From Oreohelix idahoensis (Eukaryota > Mollusca > Gastropoda > Stylommatophora > Oreohelicidae): a DNA stretch of 64,000 nucleotides. Positions 54,001 to 61,579 of this stretch are shown piece by piece. The notes under the pieces are model-generated. The model had not been told where the DNA came from, made no database searches, and saw only the letters and a program-made list of their open reading frames with translations. A program made the translations under genes and the position numbers. The stretch is from contig JAMPIV010000304.1 in NCBI GenBank assembly GCA_024509875.1, positions 77,501-141,500 on the forward strand. Reading direction: 5' to 3'. The first letter of the stretch is position 1. The number at the start of each line of letters is the position of its first letter.

Positions 54001-57000
54001 TTCTACCTATGTTCAGTGTCTGTAAGACCCTCCTGGTTTCTACTAATAGTCCTCCACTACTCTCCTTCTCTCAGACGGGCCTGCGTGCCCAATTCTCAAC
54101 CCTTTGAAAATAAAGTTCGTTCGTTCGTTCTCTCTCTAGTGCAGTTAAGAGGTATTTTGACCCTCTTTCCTCTAACCGCCTGTTGTAGCTGATAACTTGG
54201 GTTGGTAGACTGGATACGTGACTTGGACTATCGCTGCTTCACAAAAATGACGAATCTTAATTCGTATGCCCAGTTACCCCTCTCTGGGTTTAGGGTCGTC
54301 GGTTTTATTATGACCAAATTTCACGACACCTCTAGGCCCTGTGCCTAGGTTCAGTGTGTGCGTATATGAGCGTAGCTCTCAGGATTTGTTAAGAAATCCG
54401 CTCTTTCTACAGAAGGCTTCGCTTCCAGCGACCTGTTCTTTCTCTCTCTGGTGCAAAACAGAATTTGTGCCGGTGACCTCCGCATCACCACTCCTCTTTC
54501 TCTTCTGGCTCTGCCTCGACTCTTCTTCTCCTGAGAAGGCTGACGACTTCTGGCAAGCTGTAGGACAAAACTGACGCCCTAGCTGCCAGCCGTGAAAATA
54601 TTTGCTGTGGAACAAACAATAACAACAGATATACCTCACATCAAATTTTCATATCTTTAACACTTAACTCCCATAATTAATCACCTCTCCCTCTCTCTCT
54701 CTTATCACACCCGCGATACATAAATATAGCTACCCCTACTTCCCCTCAAATGCTTTCCTATCGGAAAACCCCTGTCTGCAGACTCAGCTGACTTATTCCT
54801 GGCCCTACTTATTTAACAGTGATCGAGGTGAGTCCTCGCTAAACCAAAATAAACTAGACTTCTCTAGAGAGAATAACCTCCCGTCTCCGTGAATTCCACC
54901 ACTATAAATATATATATCTAGTTAAGGACTAATTAAATCCCATCTAGACCCGTAACTGCTGACTTACAAATGTATGATTTACCCACATGTAGTAAATACA
55001 CAATTACCTATGCCCTATCAGACCTGTTAAATTCACTCTCTCTTATTCAACAGCGTTACCAAATAGCCCGTAGGTAATCTACACACACTTAAAGAACACT
55101 TAAATAACTCACACAAATACCTAGTATTTACTCTGCTAACGTATTACATCAAATATTGGGAAATCTTCATCCCCATGCCGGTAATATTATTTACCCCCGA
55201 TTCCTATAAAGTTAATAGATATATCTCTTAAGGAACGGAAATCCTATCTTCAGATAATACACACACCCCTATCTCCCCTCTTTCCTGCCACTACGCTATC
55301 AAGTTAGCCCCGCTAGAAAAAAACACAACTAGCACTCACGTACACCCGCTCCAAATCCTTAAAAATCACAGTGAAGTTACATGCATCGTGACACTATTAA
55401 TATCTCAAATCTTTACACACTCCTAAAGATTTAATTTTATCATAGAAAGAAGTAATGCCCCCTTACAATATTATTATTTCGATAAGATGGCACTTCTGTT
55501 ACGAAATATAATTAAAACTTCCTGAAGAAACCTATACCACAATTTCTGAAATCTTACAGACTATCTTAGCTTAATTAACTTTATATTTACCCAAAGTCGA
55601 ATCTCTCCGTAGAGCAGACAACTATATATATTGAATACAGGCGTTGATTTTCACAGCATGAAGTTTTTTTTGTATCAGAGAGATTTCTACATTATTAGAC
55701 GCGCGTATTTATTACAGAAACTGAGGCCGACCCACGCCAAGCGTGAGTCATTGCGTGGCTTCTTTTTTTATTGGGTTACTCTCTGAACCAATCATCATGC
55801 CGCGAAATCTAAAAATAGCCTGCAGATTAGCAGCTAAATTTAGAACGTAAGAGTAACCGAAAAAATTCCATTACTTACTGAGCTACGCGCTAAATCACAC
55901 CCACCCCCCAACTTTCACGTGAGACTTTTCCCCGTCTTAGAATTACCCCTCCTAATAATTACGGACGCACTCACTGCTACAGAAATAAAATGCCCCGCCA
56001 TTATGTTACACTAGAAATTCCTACATGAACGCGATTTCTTCATGGGAAAGAAAACTGGTGCGAGTCTAGAATCTAAAACCTACCGTCCCTCTTGAAAACG
56101 TAATTAATTATCTACAGAAAAAGACCAAACACCATTATTATTCACAGAGAAGGAAAAAACAAACGGATAAGATACAAATCCCACCGTAATCCCCTCCTTC
56201 TGAAAAAACGGAAAATACTACAAGGAGAAGAAACCTGGGGTGGATTACATGTAATTCCTCCTAGAAAAAACATAAATAATGCAAGGAGAAATGACATGGG
56301 GCCTGTTGCAAATCATATCACAGTAACTCCTCACAAACAGTAACGTTAGGGTCATGAAATGGACCAACGGGTAAGATGAATAAGTTTGAACATCATTCAC
56401 AGTTTATTGACGACAGGAACATCGACATCATAGACAGTAATCATCACAGGTTATAATAGCAGATATATGCACGTTGATACAAATAATCCATATTGAATTC
56501 GATGTCATAAACAGCAAATCATCAAAAGTTATAATAGCAGATATATGCACGTTGATACAAATAATAATCCATGTTGAATTTGATTGGACTCACTAACCCC
56601 CGTCATCTCAATGATGGTGGAAGCTCTACCGTGACGAGTTCTTATATTCCTAGTTTCTTCATTATCAAGCCTTTGAACAATATCGAATGTCTTCCATGAA
56701 GGTACAATGTGTTATCCTTCATACCACAAAAAAAAACCTGGACACACTAGCGGCACGCCATAACCAACGTGCCGAAGCCCTGCCAGATACTCAATGACTG
56801 AGATTATAGTTTCTCTCGCTTCAACTCAGTACATTTTCACTCAAGCGCGAACTAAAAGATTGACATGTGAGATCAGCTCACCTATTTGTCTCAGCTCACC
56901 TATTTGTCTCCCCAACTTCATGATTCACTTTTCGTGTCTATTTGAATTCTTTCTTTTAAAATAAAACATACCCAGTTGAGCTATTATGTTCAAATATAGT

Positions 57001-60000
57001 GCACAAATGCACGCAAATAATTAACCATCTCATAACTTTAGATGTGCTCACAAGCATGACTAAAAAAACGAGACCCGCACGTGAAAATCCCAAACACTTA
57101 ATTCCCACGTGAAAACATGACTTAACAGTCACTCACCCGTCTTTATTAGTGACCTGTATAAAAATAAACAAACAAAGAGCCCTGTTGAGCTAACCATATA
57201 ATAGGCACAATCGTTATGAATTTTAATCATAACACTGCCATACATCCACCAGGAAGCACTGCTTGTTTATAGCAACATGGTTTTGTTGGCTTTGCATTGT
57301 CACATGCTTGCAGTGGTGAAAGTAGTGTTAAAATATGTCATTTTGACAAAAAGCCAGCCTCTTGAAACCATCTTGCCTAGATTATAAACTTCTGATTATG
57401 GCTTTATTACTATACATTGGAGCGTCTGATTGGATAAATGGTTAGAGTACTGGCCTTTCGGTGGCAGAGTTAATGGGTTCTGGGATCGAAACCTGGTAGC
57501 ATCACAACCCAGTCCACCCAGCAGTAAATGGATACCTGACAGGGAAGGTAAAGGCAGCGAGGAAGGGATCTGGTCACCCACTTCATTAAAAAAGCTGAAA
57601 CCTAGTATAGTGAGATCTCTAACACTTCACTCACCTACTTAGTATCTGCTGTGGGACTGCCTTGTTTTGTTGCTAAACACTGATGAATTATAAAATGCTG
57701 TTTGAGCATGTGTGAAGCTTGTAAACTGTTCCAATAAATTGTGTACAAATCTGAGATCTGAGCTTGGGTGATCTGTATCTTTTTGGTCACTTTTTTTCAT
57801 TACTTGTTTTTTTTCCTAGCATTATTGCTTGGTTGCACACATGATTTTATGGCATCATGTCCTTCAGTGAAGCTATATTGTGTAGTTAGTTGCAGTATTC
57901 TATAAGTAATCAGTCATTGTTAATTTGCAAGTTTGCTACATTAAATATACATGTTTCAGCGAAGCTCTTCAAAAAGCTTTGGGATTATCACAAGATCAGC
58001 TGCCCCAGCACATTTATAAAATGCGTTTGTTTGGCTACCCACCTGGTTGGCTTGCAGAGGCCAGACAAGTTCAGTCAGGGGTCACCATCTTTGATAAAAA
58101 TGGCAGAGGTAAGCATGCCACTGTGTGTTCAAAATAATCTCCAGGCTTTGTTTGCTTTATTTGCTTTTAGTGTACTTGCTAGTTACAATGTCATTTTAAT
58201 AGTATGTGACAAAACACTTGCTTAGTTTATACAATACTTGGGGGGGGAACTATGTTGATGGCTGCATTCTCTGTAAGGGATGAAAAAGGATCATTCCTTA
58301 ATTTTTACAGTGTGTGTGTGTGAGAGAGAGAGTGTGTGTGAACGAGCTCCCTAGTACAGATAATCTGCTTGTCACTTGGTTTTTCTTCCTTTTATTTGTT
58401 AATCCTCAAGAGTACCTCAAAACTGAAGACAAATAATACAACTGGTTGAAACAGTTGACAATCTGCTAACAGCACAAAGCTTCGTCAAAGCCACCCTCCA
58501 ATGGATACCAATACACACAGACATAGCAGGCATTTCAAAAGCAGACAGATAAGCCAAACTAGGAGCAAGCATAGCTTAGCAAATACTCCAGCCAGCATGC
58601 AGACAGTTAAACTAATATGCCAAAACAGTTTAAAAGAGTAATAATTGAACTTATGGGCAAAAGGGGTGTGCAGGATGTGTCATGTGCACAGAATGACACA
58701 CCCAGACAAAAATGACAACATCAACAAATTGCAGTGCATGGAGCAAGGCACAGTCTTCCAGCTAAGAACACATTGGGATTAACAAGCATTCGAACAAGTT
58801 AAATCTCTTGCATGAACCTAAGAACCTTAGTTGTACTCATCCATGCCAAGACAGTACAGCACATGTTGCTCGCATGCCTAGGGCTCACCACAGAAGGAAG
58901 AAAACTATTGCTGGGCTCCCCAACTAGCACAAACACATTATGCAGCACCACACAGCAACTAAAAAGCTGCACACACACTAAAAAACCACAAGTTTAGCAG
59001 CCCTAATTAAACATTGATAATCAGCTCCATGAGAAGGGAAAATGACAGTAAACAGTTATTTGTCACATGGATAGGCATTGTTGTTTGAGATAATGATGGG
59101 ATAAAACATAGCAGTAGCATTGACATGTCATGCACATTTTTTCCCCCAGTGACACTAATAACAGGAGAGTGCCTGGAAGACGGTGAACTGGAAGAGGAAG
59201 AAGGAACTGAAGCCAAAACAGGTTAGACTTTGGCCTGCTTTTGTTTGTTTTTTTTTGCCACGTGGCTAACATGGAAAATTTTTTGTGAATATGTTTCATA
59301 TCCGGTCCATATATTGCTTTTCTTATTTTATCACATTAATTTGATAATATACTGTTTTTAGGCACCTGACCCCAGTGAAGTACCTTGTGGTCAGGAAATA
59401 GTTTGTGTCCATGTACAACTGTTCATTATATCTGTTTTTATCATATACTGTAAGGATTTGTTTTTATTGCAGACTTTCATACTCTTATTAGTCAGTCACT
59501 AGGCAGAAGTTACATGAAAGTGCTTTATTAAACCTGAAGTAAAAAAAAAACATTCACACATATTGTGCTGGAAAATTGAGGAGGGATTGTGACTGACCTG
59601 AGTGCATCATTTGTCTATGGAAGTAGCAGGTAAAACTGAACCAGCCAGAGGGCACAAAGGAGACAGCCCCTCCACCTTGTAAAGGCACAACAGGCTAATC
59701 ACCTGTTTGTCAGAAAATCTGGTTACAAGAAATGAGAGACAACCGAACTGATCTTAAAGACAACGAACTGACACAGGTTACGGACTACGACTTATGGATC
59801 ATTTGGAATATTAACGGGAAAGAAGAGGAGCTGGTGGAGGAGATGAGGAAACCAAAATTAGAAAACACAACCTCTCCACCCCAGAGTAGAAGAGGGATGA
59901 TTAAGTAAGTACACATTATGTTGGGCAGTAATAGAAGTGGACAGTAAAGGAATAAATAATATCTTGTTTAAACAAAAGCACATGTTGTAAATTTTTTGAA

Positions 60001-61344
60001 TTATTTTTCAGAGTATGATGTCAATAAAATAATTGAATATCCTGGCTTCACTGTTCCTGTTCCTCTTGGATTTATTGATGTAAGTATACTCAGTTGATGA
60101 TTGAGATTGCATGCATTGTTACCAGATCCTTTTAAGTATGTTTTCACTTAATTGTATTACCAACTTGCTCTAGAGAAAGACGCTGGGAAAAGCGAACATT
60201 GGGTAAATTTGTTTCAACATAAATAAACTAAGATTGCATATTCAGGAGTCATGCTTGTGAGCTGCAGTGGAAGGAGGAAAAACAAGAGTCCAGTGAACTT
60301 TGAAAGAGATACGAGGAGGAAACTGTCCCTGGAAGCTGGTTAAAAGCAAACTTAAGATGAGCATTTCTGTTTGATGCAGCTGATCACTTTGACTCCTTTT
60401 GCTAAAGTGAAGTAGCACAAAGTCAGTGAGAGTTGTGTCCTGAGCTTCATATATGAACGCATCCTGTTCTGCGTTCAGTTTCAGTTCTTTGTGGTTGAAA
60501 CTCTCTCACAGGTGACCCATATTCTCTTACGGTTGCCATCCAATGAGCTGAGCAATGTTTGAATTAGTGTCTAAAAAGTCATCTTTCACAGCTCTTGATC
60601 ATAAGTTTGCTAATAAAGTGCATTTTTTAATGACTGTCAGGTGCTCATCTATTTCACATTGGCTCATTGTAGTTGCCAGAAACAATGTCACAGCTTGATC
60701 AAGTTTTGTTTGCTGATAAAGTACATTTTTTAATGACTGTCAGGTGCTCATCTATTTCACATTGGCTCATTGTAGTTGCCAGAAACAATGTCACAGCTTG
60801 ATCAAGTTTTGTTTGCTGATAAAGTACATTTTTTATGACTGTCAGGGGGCAGAAATCAAAGAAGAACTGCTGCCTTTCCCTATCTATGCACCATGATTTG
60901 TTGGCGAGAGTGTGTAAGAAGCTCATATACTTGAAATACTTGGGAAAAGTTGCATTGTTATTGTTCAACAGTATGCATTGCTTTAATGTCAGTATTCAGT
61001 GTATGTCTATTGCAGCTGCCTTTCACTATGTTTTTTCCATTTATTTCATGTTTCCTCAAACACATTGAAACAAACATTCTCAATTAAGTTTGAATCACAG
61101 ATGAAACAAGGGTAAATCTCACTTTCATCTTATTTCATTTTTCATTTCTGGTATTTTCTGCCACTATTTCAATGCCTCAGCAAAGTCAGTTTTTTTAATA
61201 TAAAAAAAAAAAAAAAAAAAAAAAAAACTGTTTATTACATACAATCTCATTCTCCTTCACAATCAGGAACATTCTGTTTACAAGATGCCACCCATACAAC
61301 AGCATCAGCTCAAGAAAACGTTGATGACCCAGACTACAGAGAAG
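32540..61344 (+). CDS. ZCCHC8: ZCCHC8 orthologue, NEXT complex scaffold (11 exons in the window, 3' end missing)
   Basis: In animals ZCCHC8 bridges the MTR4 helicase and RBM7 in the nuclear exosome targeting complex, which feeds promoter upstream transcripts and other short-lived RNAs to the exosome. Evidence seen: an acidic N-terminus; the family block D-x-P-x-x-Q-x-x-F-x-N-N; a CWNCGEENHAVNDC zinc knuckle (C-x2-C-x4-H-x4-C); a PSP domain split over three exons (RYHLDPDL..FKPGVIS, then EALQKALG..IYKMRLFGYPPGWL); and EYPGFTVPVPLG. Eleven exons with GT/AG borders give 517 codons without a stop; borders from exon 3 on are firm, but exon 1's end and exon 2's start are ambiguous. The Ser/Pro-rich C-terminus and MTR4-binding tail were not found before 64000. 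The start ATG at 32540 (AAGATGG) has a good initiation context. Confidence 0.92.
33198..33351. mobile_element. 154-bp miniature inverted-repeat element
   Basis: GGTTGAAATGAAGAA at 33198-33212 is the exact reverse complement of 33337-33351. It lies in ZCCHC8 intron 1 and has no coding content. A single terminus with the same 15 bases is at 9417-9431. Confidence 0.7.
34082..34267 (+). pseudogene. Tc1/mariner-like transposase N-terminal fragment
   Basis: From ATG 34082 the frame reads MPPRRSLSTVDHGRAMAW, then a helix-turn-helix (VRHVARRLAVSHSTIQRLL) and GHLENRPCSGR, the usual paired-like DNA-binding start of Tc1-family transposases. A stop follows two codons later and no DDE catalytic part is found. 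Terminal repeats were not identified. It lies in ZCCHC8 intron 1. Confidence 0.8.
34280..35654. other. ZCCHC8 intron 1, no recognised feature
   Basis: AT-rich intronic sequence. No coding motif seen. Confidence 0.4.
35655..35888 (-). mobile_element. LINE-D 3' fragment
   Basis: It matches 14885-15125 (LINE-D C-terminal region), for example TTGCACGTTTGCCTTC and TTTTCTAGGACCT, with substitutions and small deletions. Confidence 0.75.
35889..36229 (+). repeat. Interspersed repeat S1, copy 2
   Basis: Same orientation and extent as 12421-12765, ending in GAAGAGGAAGAAGAAGAT. The Tigger-type element begins directly after it. Confidence 0.88.
36232..37052 (+). mobile_element. Tigger/pogo-type deletion derivative (821 bp) with TA duplication
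   Basis: Terminal inverted repeats begin CAGGTCCGTATCCCAGAATC at 36232 and end with a near-perfect complement at 37052 (CGTATCCC against CATATCCC). TA flanks both ends (36230-36231, 37053-37054). Inside, from 36777, a frame reads MSKRAAYTPVDNSG, then RKHLSLSIAQKV, a stop, and LLQQLERGVSVHRLTEEYG. This is the N-terminal CENP-B/HTH start of Tigger transposases. The rest of the transposase is deleted, so the element depends on enzymes in trans. Confidence 0.9.
37097..37651. mobile_element. TTAA-flanked miniature element, piggyBac-like (555 bp)
   Basis: CACATTAACTACCG at 37097-37110 is the exact inverse of 37638-37651, and TTAA stands outside each end (37093-37096 and 37652-37655). TTAA duplications are the signature of piggyBac transposition. 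No ORF is present. Confidence 0.8.
37660..38300. other. ZCCHC8 intron 1 with a 41-bp tandem duplication
   Basis: The unit starting AAATTGTAATTAAT at 38163 is repeated from 38204. Otherwise AT-rich and featureless. Confidence 0.6.
38301..38312. repeat. Target-site duplication of intronic LINE-B, left copy
   Basis: ACATCACAATCT here and ACATCACAGTCT at 41499-41510 differ at one base. Confidence 0.75.
38313..41498 (+). mobile_element. LINE-B, near full length, in ZCCHC8 intron 1
   Basis: A 5' leader (38313-38600) is followed by an endonuclease (TWNVRILCEQ, LGLCETRWKG, MGDLNVKIG, FPHKRIHKATW, NQVDHICI) in a 510-codon open frame (38680-40212). RT blocks (LLKDGKAAGPDCIPAEA, WKEGYLVKLPKK, DYEKAFDR, GVRQECLLSP, QDFADDLALL) and a C-terminal end (WRWIGH, GKRGRGRPKNTW) follow, broken by several frameshifts and stops. 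One stop, TGA at about 40353, replaces the CGA of GFRQNRS, a CpG-type transition. The tail is short (ATTGATTG). Its 3' end is only about 40 bp upstream of exon 2. Confidence 0.92.
41560..41708 (+). CDS. ZCCHC8: ZCCHC8 exon 2
   Basis: It encodes EDSPAVQLIFNNNSFARKY, then QQIEQFIKSLLWEEI, the conserved block after the N-terminal acidic region. Two acceptors are possible: TTCCAG at 41554-41559 fits exon 1 phase directly. TTAAAG ending at 41548 would add YVPD but needs another exon 1 end. The donor is GTGAAG/GTAAAT. Confidence 0.85.
41709..42803. other. ZCCHC8 intron 2
   Basis: AT-rich intron with GT..AG ends. Nothing else recognised. Confidence 0.7.
42804..42884 (+). CDS. ZCCHC8: ZCCHC8 exon 3
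   Basis: The exon (27 codons, phase 0 at both ends) encodes PGVPSCIDINSRLPPEKRIE and a basic MRQKHA end. The borders are TTTTTCCAG and GTAGGT. Confidence 0.88.
43054..43140 (+). mobile_element. pogo/Tigger-like terminal repeat remnant
   Basis: CAGCAATACCCCGGTCTTTC followed by GATTAGCG and ATAATGCGG resembles Tigger-type terminal repeats. No matching far end was found; S1 and LINE-I sequence follow. Confidence 0.4.
43266..43563 (-). repeat. Interspersed repeat S1, copy 3 (inverted)
   Basis: The reverse complement aligns along its length with 12421-12765 and 35889-36229, although the A-rich tail is lost. Confidence 0.85.
43735..46075 (+). mobile_element. LINE-I relative, 5'-truncated, in ZCCHC8 intron 3
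   Basis: It runs from the linker (TLDDAGKLYTGKQA, parallel to TLDEGGKLFRGKQA in LINE-I) through RT (AGFRECSTTEDQ, IDLQKAFDKVWK, GVPQGSVLPP, LYADDLVVS) and RNase H (YTDGSAT, AEVQAL, LTDAMSVLQAL, IPSHCGIQGNERAD). It stops in the sequence before the knuckle. Frames change or stop near 43990, 44677, 44870, 45230 and 45818. It is older than 1846-7416. A TSD was not found. Confidence 0.9.
46090..46965. other. ZCCHC8 intron 3, remainder
   Basis: AT-rich and without recognised features, ending in the acceptor TCCAG. Confidence 0.6.
46966..47072 (+). CDS. ZCCHC8: ZCCHC8 exon 4
   Basis: It encodes IIGNSQFHKQFLIDF, then PEPTRCNVNWEIPL, equivalent to the conserved G-W-E-I-P motif before the zinc knuckle in vertebrates. 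The acceptor is CCGTCCAG and the donor ACCTCT/GTATCC (weak). It joins exon 5 with two bases of a codon. Confidence 0.82.
47286..47354 (+). CDS. ZCCHC8: ZCCHC8 exon 5
   Basis: It encodes YGQVFNEVYADPTNKLKKS followed by TTKK. GQVF corresponds to HQVF of the vertebrate protein. The acceptor is GTATCAG and the donor AAGAA/GTAAGT. Confidence 0.85.
47690..47990 (-). mobile_element. I/R1-like LINE 3'-end fragment
   Basis: Minus-strand reading gives EHTYKITYEHLLQKCPKYEE, the H-x4-C end of a LINE knuckle, then a hydrophobic tail. Heavily decayed, in ZCCHC8 intron 5. Confidence 0.6.
48070..48490 (+). mobile_element. Degenerate LINE 3' end
   Basis: Frames resemble the region after the FADD box of RTE/CR1-like LINEs (VLTYEAKTIRTI, then a basic stretch, then an EIREKLTAEIR-like end), broken by several stops. 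Confidence 0.5.
48829..48975 (+). CDS. ZCCHC8: ZCCHC8 exon 6 (zinc knuckle)
   Basis: It encodes QKPACWNCGEENHAVNDC, then KHPRNPAKIAANRREF and a Gln-rich end. The Cys/His ligands are complete (C-x2-C-x4-H-x4-C). The acceptor is TTTATCAG and the donor TTCAC/GTAATA. Confidence 0.93.
49193..49482 (-). repeat. tRNA-derived SINE, copy 1
   Basis: It is about 90 percent identical by eye to 62801-63088. On the minus strand it begins in a tRNA-like head with an A box (TAGCGTAGTGGTTAC) and a B-box-like GGATCAAACCC about 40 bases on. A non-tRNA body follows, ending in GGATACTCACGTAAAA. It lies in ZCCHC8 intron 6. Confidence 0.85.
49490..50560. other. ZCCHC8 intron 6, AT-rich
   Basis: It has an A/T homopolymer zone (49650-49705) and a repeated GTCAACATATGTCGACA motif (50219-50235 and 50262-50278). 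No gene is seen; short ORFs here are compositional. Confidence 0.5.
50570..51608 (-). mobile_element. LINE-A, 5'-truncated and internally rearranged
   Basis: The reverse complement matches LINE-A from its FADD box to the end (51415-50613) and a short earlier RT segment (KAFD box, 51490-51570), with the intervening RT missing. A 60-70 bp block (CTCAAGGGCC...GGTATGACTCT) appears twice, at 51423-51489 and 51547-51608. The TAAG tail is split by a 43-bp piece of S2 3' end (50570-50612). Confidence 0.88.
51699..51817. mobile_element. 119-bp miniature inverted-repeat element
   Basis: ATATGTTATGGGTAAAG at the left is exactly inverted at 51801-51817. It is adjacent to a short (AT)n run and lies in ZCCHC8 intron 6. 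Confidence 0.75.
52236..52307 (+). CDS. ZCCHC8: ZCCHC8 exon 7 (start of PSP domain)
   Basis: It encodes GPSRYHLDPDLASEF, then TKFKPGVI, matching the R-Y-H..F-K-P-G-V-I-S motif of the PSP region. The acceptor is TTCAACAG and the donor ATAAG/GTAATT. Confidence 0.9.
52320..53280. other. ZCCHC8 intron 7, first part
   Basis: No recognised feature; a few short ORFs are unsupported. Confidence 0.4.
53292..56340 (-). mobile_element. Long LTR (second copy, opposite strand)
   Basis: On the minus strand it ends ...CCACTTCGTGACA at 53292, as the 19976-25704 LTR does, and shares ordered blocks with it along about 2.5 kb. Its outer (left) flank has no primer-binding-like site, so it is a 3' LTR or a solo LTR. 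The start near 56340 is approximate. It lies in ZCCHC8 intron 7. Confidence 0.72.
56430..56582. repeat. About 78-bp tandem duplication
   Basis: AGGTTATAATAGCAGATATA..GCACGTTGATACAAATAAT occurs twice in direct order (about 56449 and 56526). Confidence 0.8.
56585..56725 (-). pseudogene. Possible pol remnant upstream of the LTR
   Basis: A minus-strand frame of about 60 codons (IVPSWKTFDIVQRLDNEET, then RNIRTRHGRAST) has the look of an integrase C-terminal tail. It sits where pol should end before a 3' LTR. It is too short to be certain. Confidence 0.3.
57421..57625 (+). repeat. tRNA-derived SINE, second type
   Basis: A head with A-box-like ATAAATGGTTAGAGTACTGG and B-box-like GGGATCGAAACC at tRNA spacing is followed by a CACCCAGCAGTAAATGG body and a short AC-rich end. 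It lies in ZCCHC8 intron 7, forward. Confidence 0.7.
57960..58108 (+). CDS. ZCCHC8: ZCCHC8 exon 8 (PSP domain core)
   Basis: It encodes EALQKALGLSQDQLPQHIYK, then MRLFGYPPGWL and EARQVQSGVTIFDK. RMR-x-L-G-Y-P-P-G-W-L is the diagnostic PSP signature. The acceptor is TGTTTCAG and the donor GCAGAG/GTAAGC. Confidence 0.94.
58440..58990 (+). mobile_element. I-like LINE fragment (RNase H to 3' end), decayed
   Basis: The frame shows AQSFVKATLQWIPIHTDIAG followed by ISKADR and AKLGAS, the H..G..AD..AK end of a LINE RNase H. Remnants of the knuckle region follow. There are multiple stops. In ZCCHC8 intron 8. Confidence 0.65.
59150..59221 (+). CDS. ZCCHC8: ZCCHC8 exon 9
   Basis: It encodes VTLITGECLEDGELEEEE, then GTEAKT, an acidic linker equivalent to the G-E-T-E-V-G-E region after the PSP core. 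The acceptor is TTCCCCCAG and the donor ACAG/GTTAGA. Confidence 0.83.
59655..59913 (+). mobile_element. Internally deleted LINE-A derivative
   Basis: The first about 200 bp match 20820-21045 (GCCCCTCCACC, AAAGGCACAACAGGC, ATCACCTGTTTGTC, TACGGACTACGACTTATGG). It then jumps directly to the LINE-A 3' end (CAACCTCTCCACC..AGTAGAAGAGGGATGATTAAG) and a TAAG tail. Over 90 percent of the parent is missing, but both ends are kept. In ZCCHC8 intron 9. Confidence 0.88.
60012..60079 (+). CDS. ZCCHC8: ZCCHC8 exon 10
   Basis: It encodes EYDVNKIIEYPGFTVPVPLG and FID. The Y-P-G-F-x-x-P-x-P-x-G motif is conserved in the family. The acceptor is ATTTTTCAG and the donor GAT/GTAAGT. Confidence 0.92.
60609..60846. 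repeat. 103-bp tandem repeat, about 2.3 copies
   Basis: The unit begins GCTAATAAAGTGCATTTTTT (60609) and recurs at 60712 and 60815. It lies in ZCCHC8 intron 10. Confidence 0.92.
61202..61227. repeat. Poly(A) run in ZCCHC8 intron 10
   Basis: About 26 consecutive A residues, about 40 bp before exon 11. Possibly the tail of an unrecognised retroposon. Confidence 0.85.
61267..61344 (+). CDS. ZCCHC8: ZCCHC8 exon 11
   Basis: It encodes EHSVYKMPPIQQHQLKKTLM, then TQTTEK (26 codons, phase 0 at both ends). This aligns in position with the E-W-R-I-F-G-S-I-P-M-Q segment after Y-P-G-F in vertebrates. The acceptor is CACAATCAG and the donor GAAG/GTATAG. Later exons were not found. Confidence 0.78.
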
Positions 61345-61579
61345 GTATAGTTTTCTGTTTTTGAAGATTTGAAAGGGAGCCATTACTACTTGTTTACATA
61401 TGCTAATGAAAAATACACTATAATTTTTGTCTGTTGAAAAGGATGAAAGTAGCTGCATATTAATTCCATCTTTTGTTTAATGTCTGTCCCTTTAAAATTC
61501 ACCCTACAATATTGTGTAAATAAACTTACCTCAAAGTAGCACAAAGAAAAAAATAATTTTAAATATGGACCCAGTTTAA

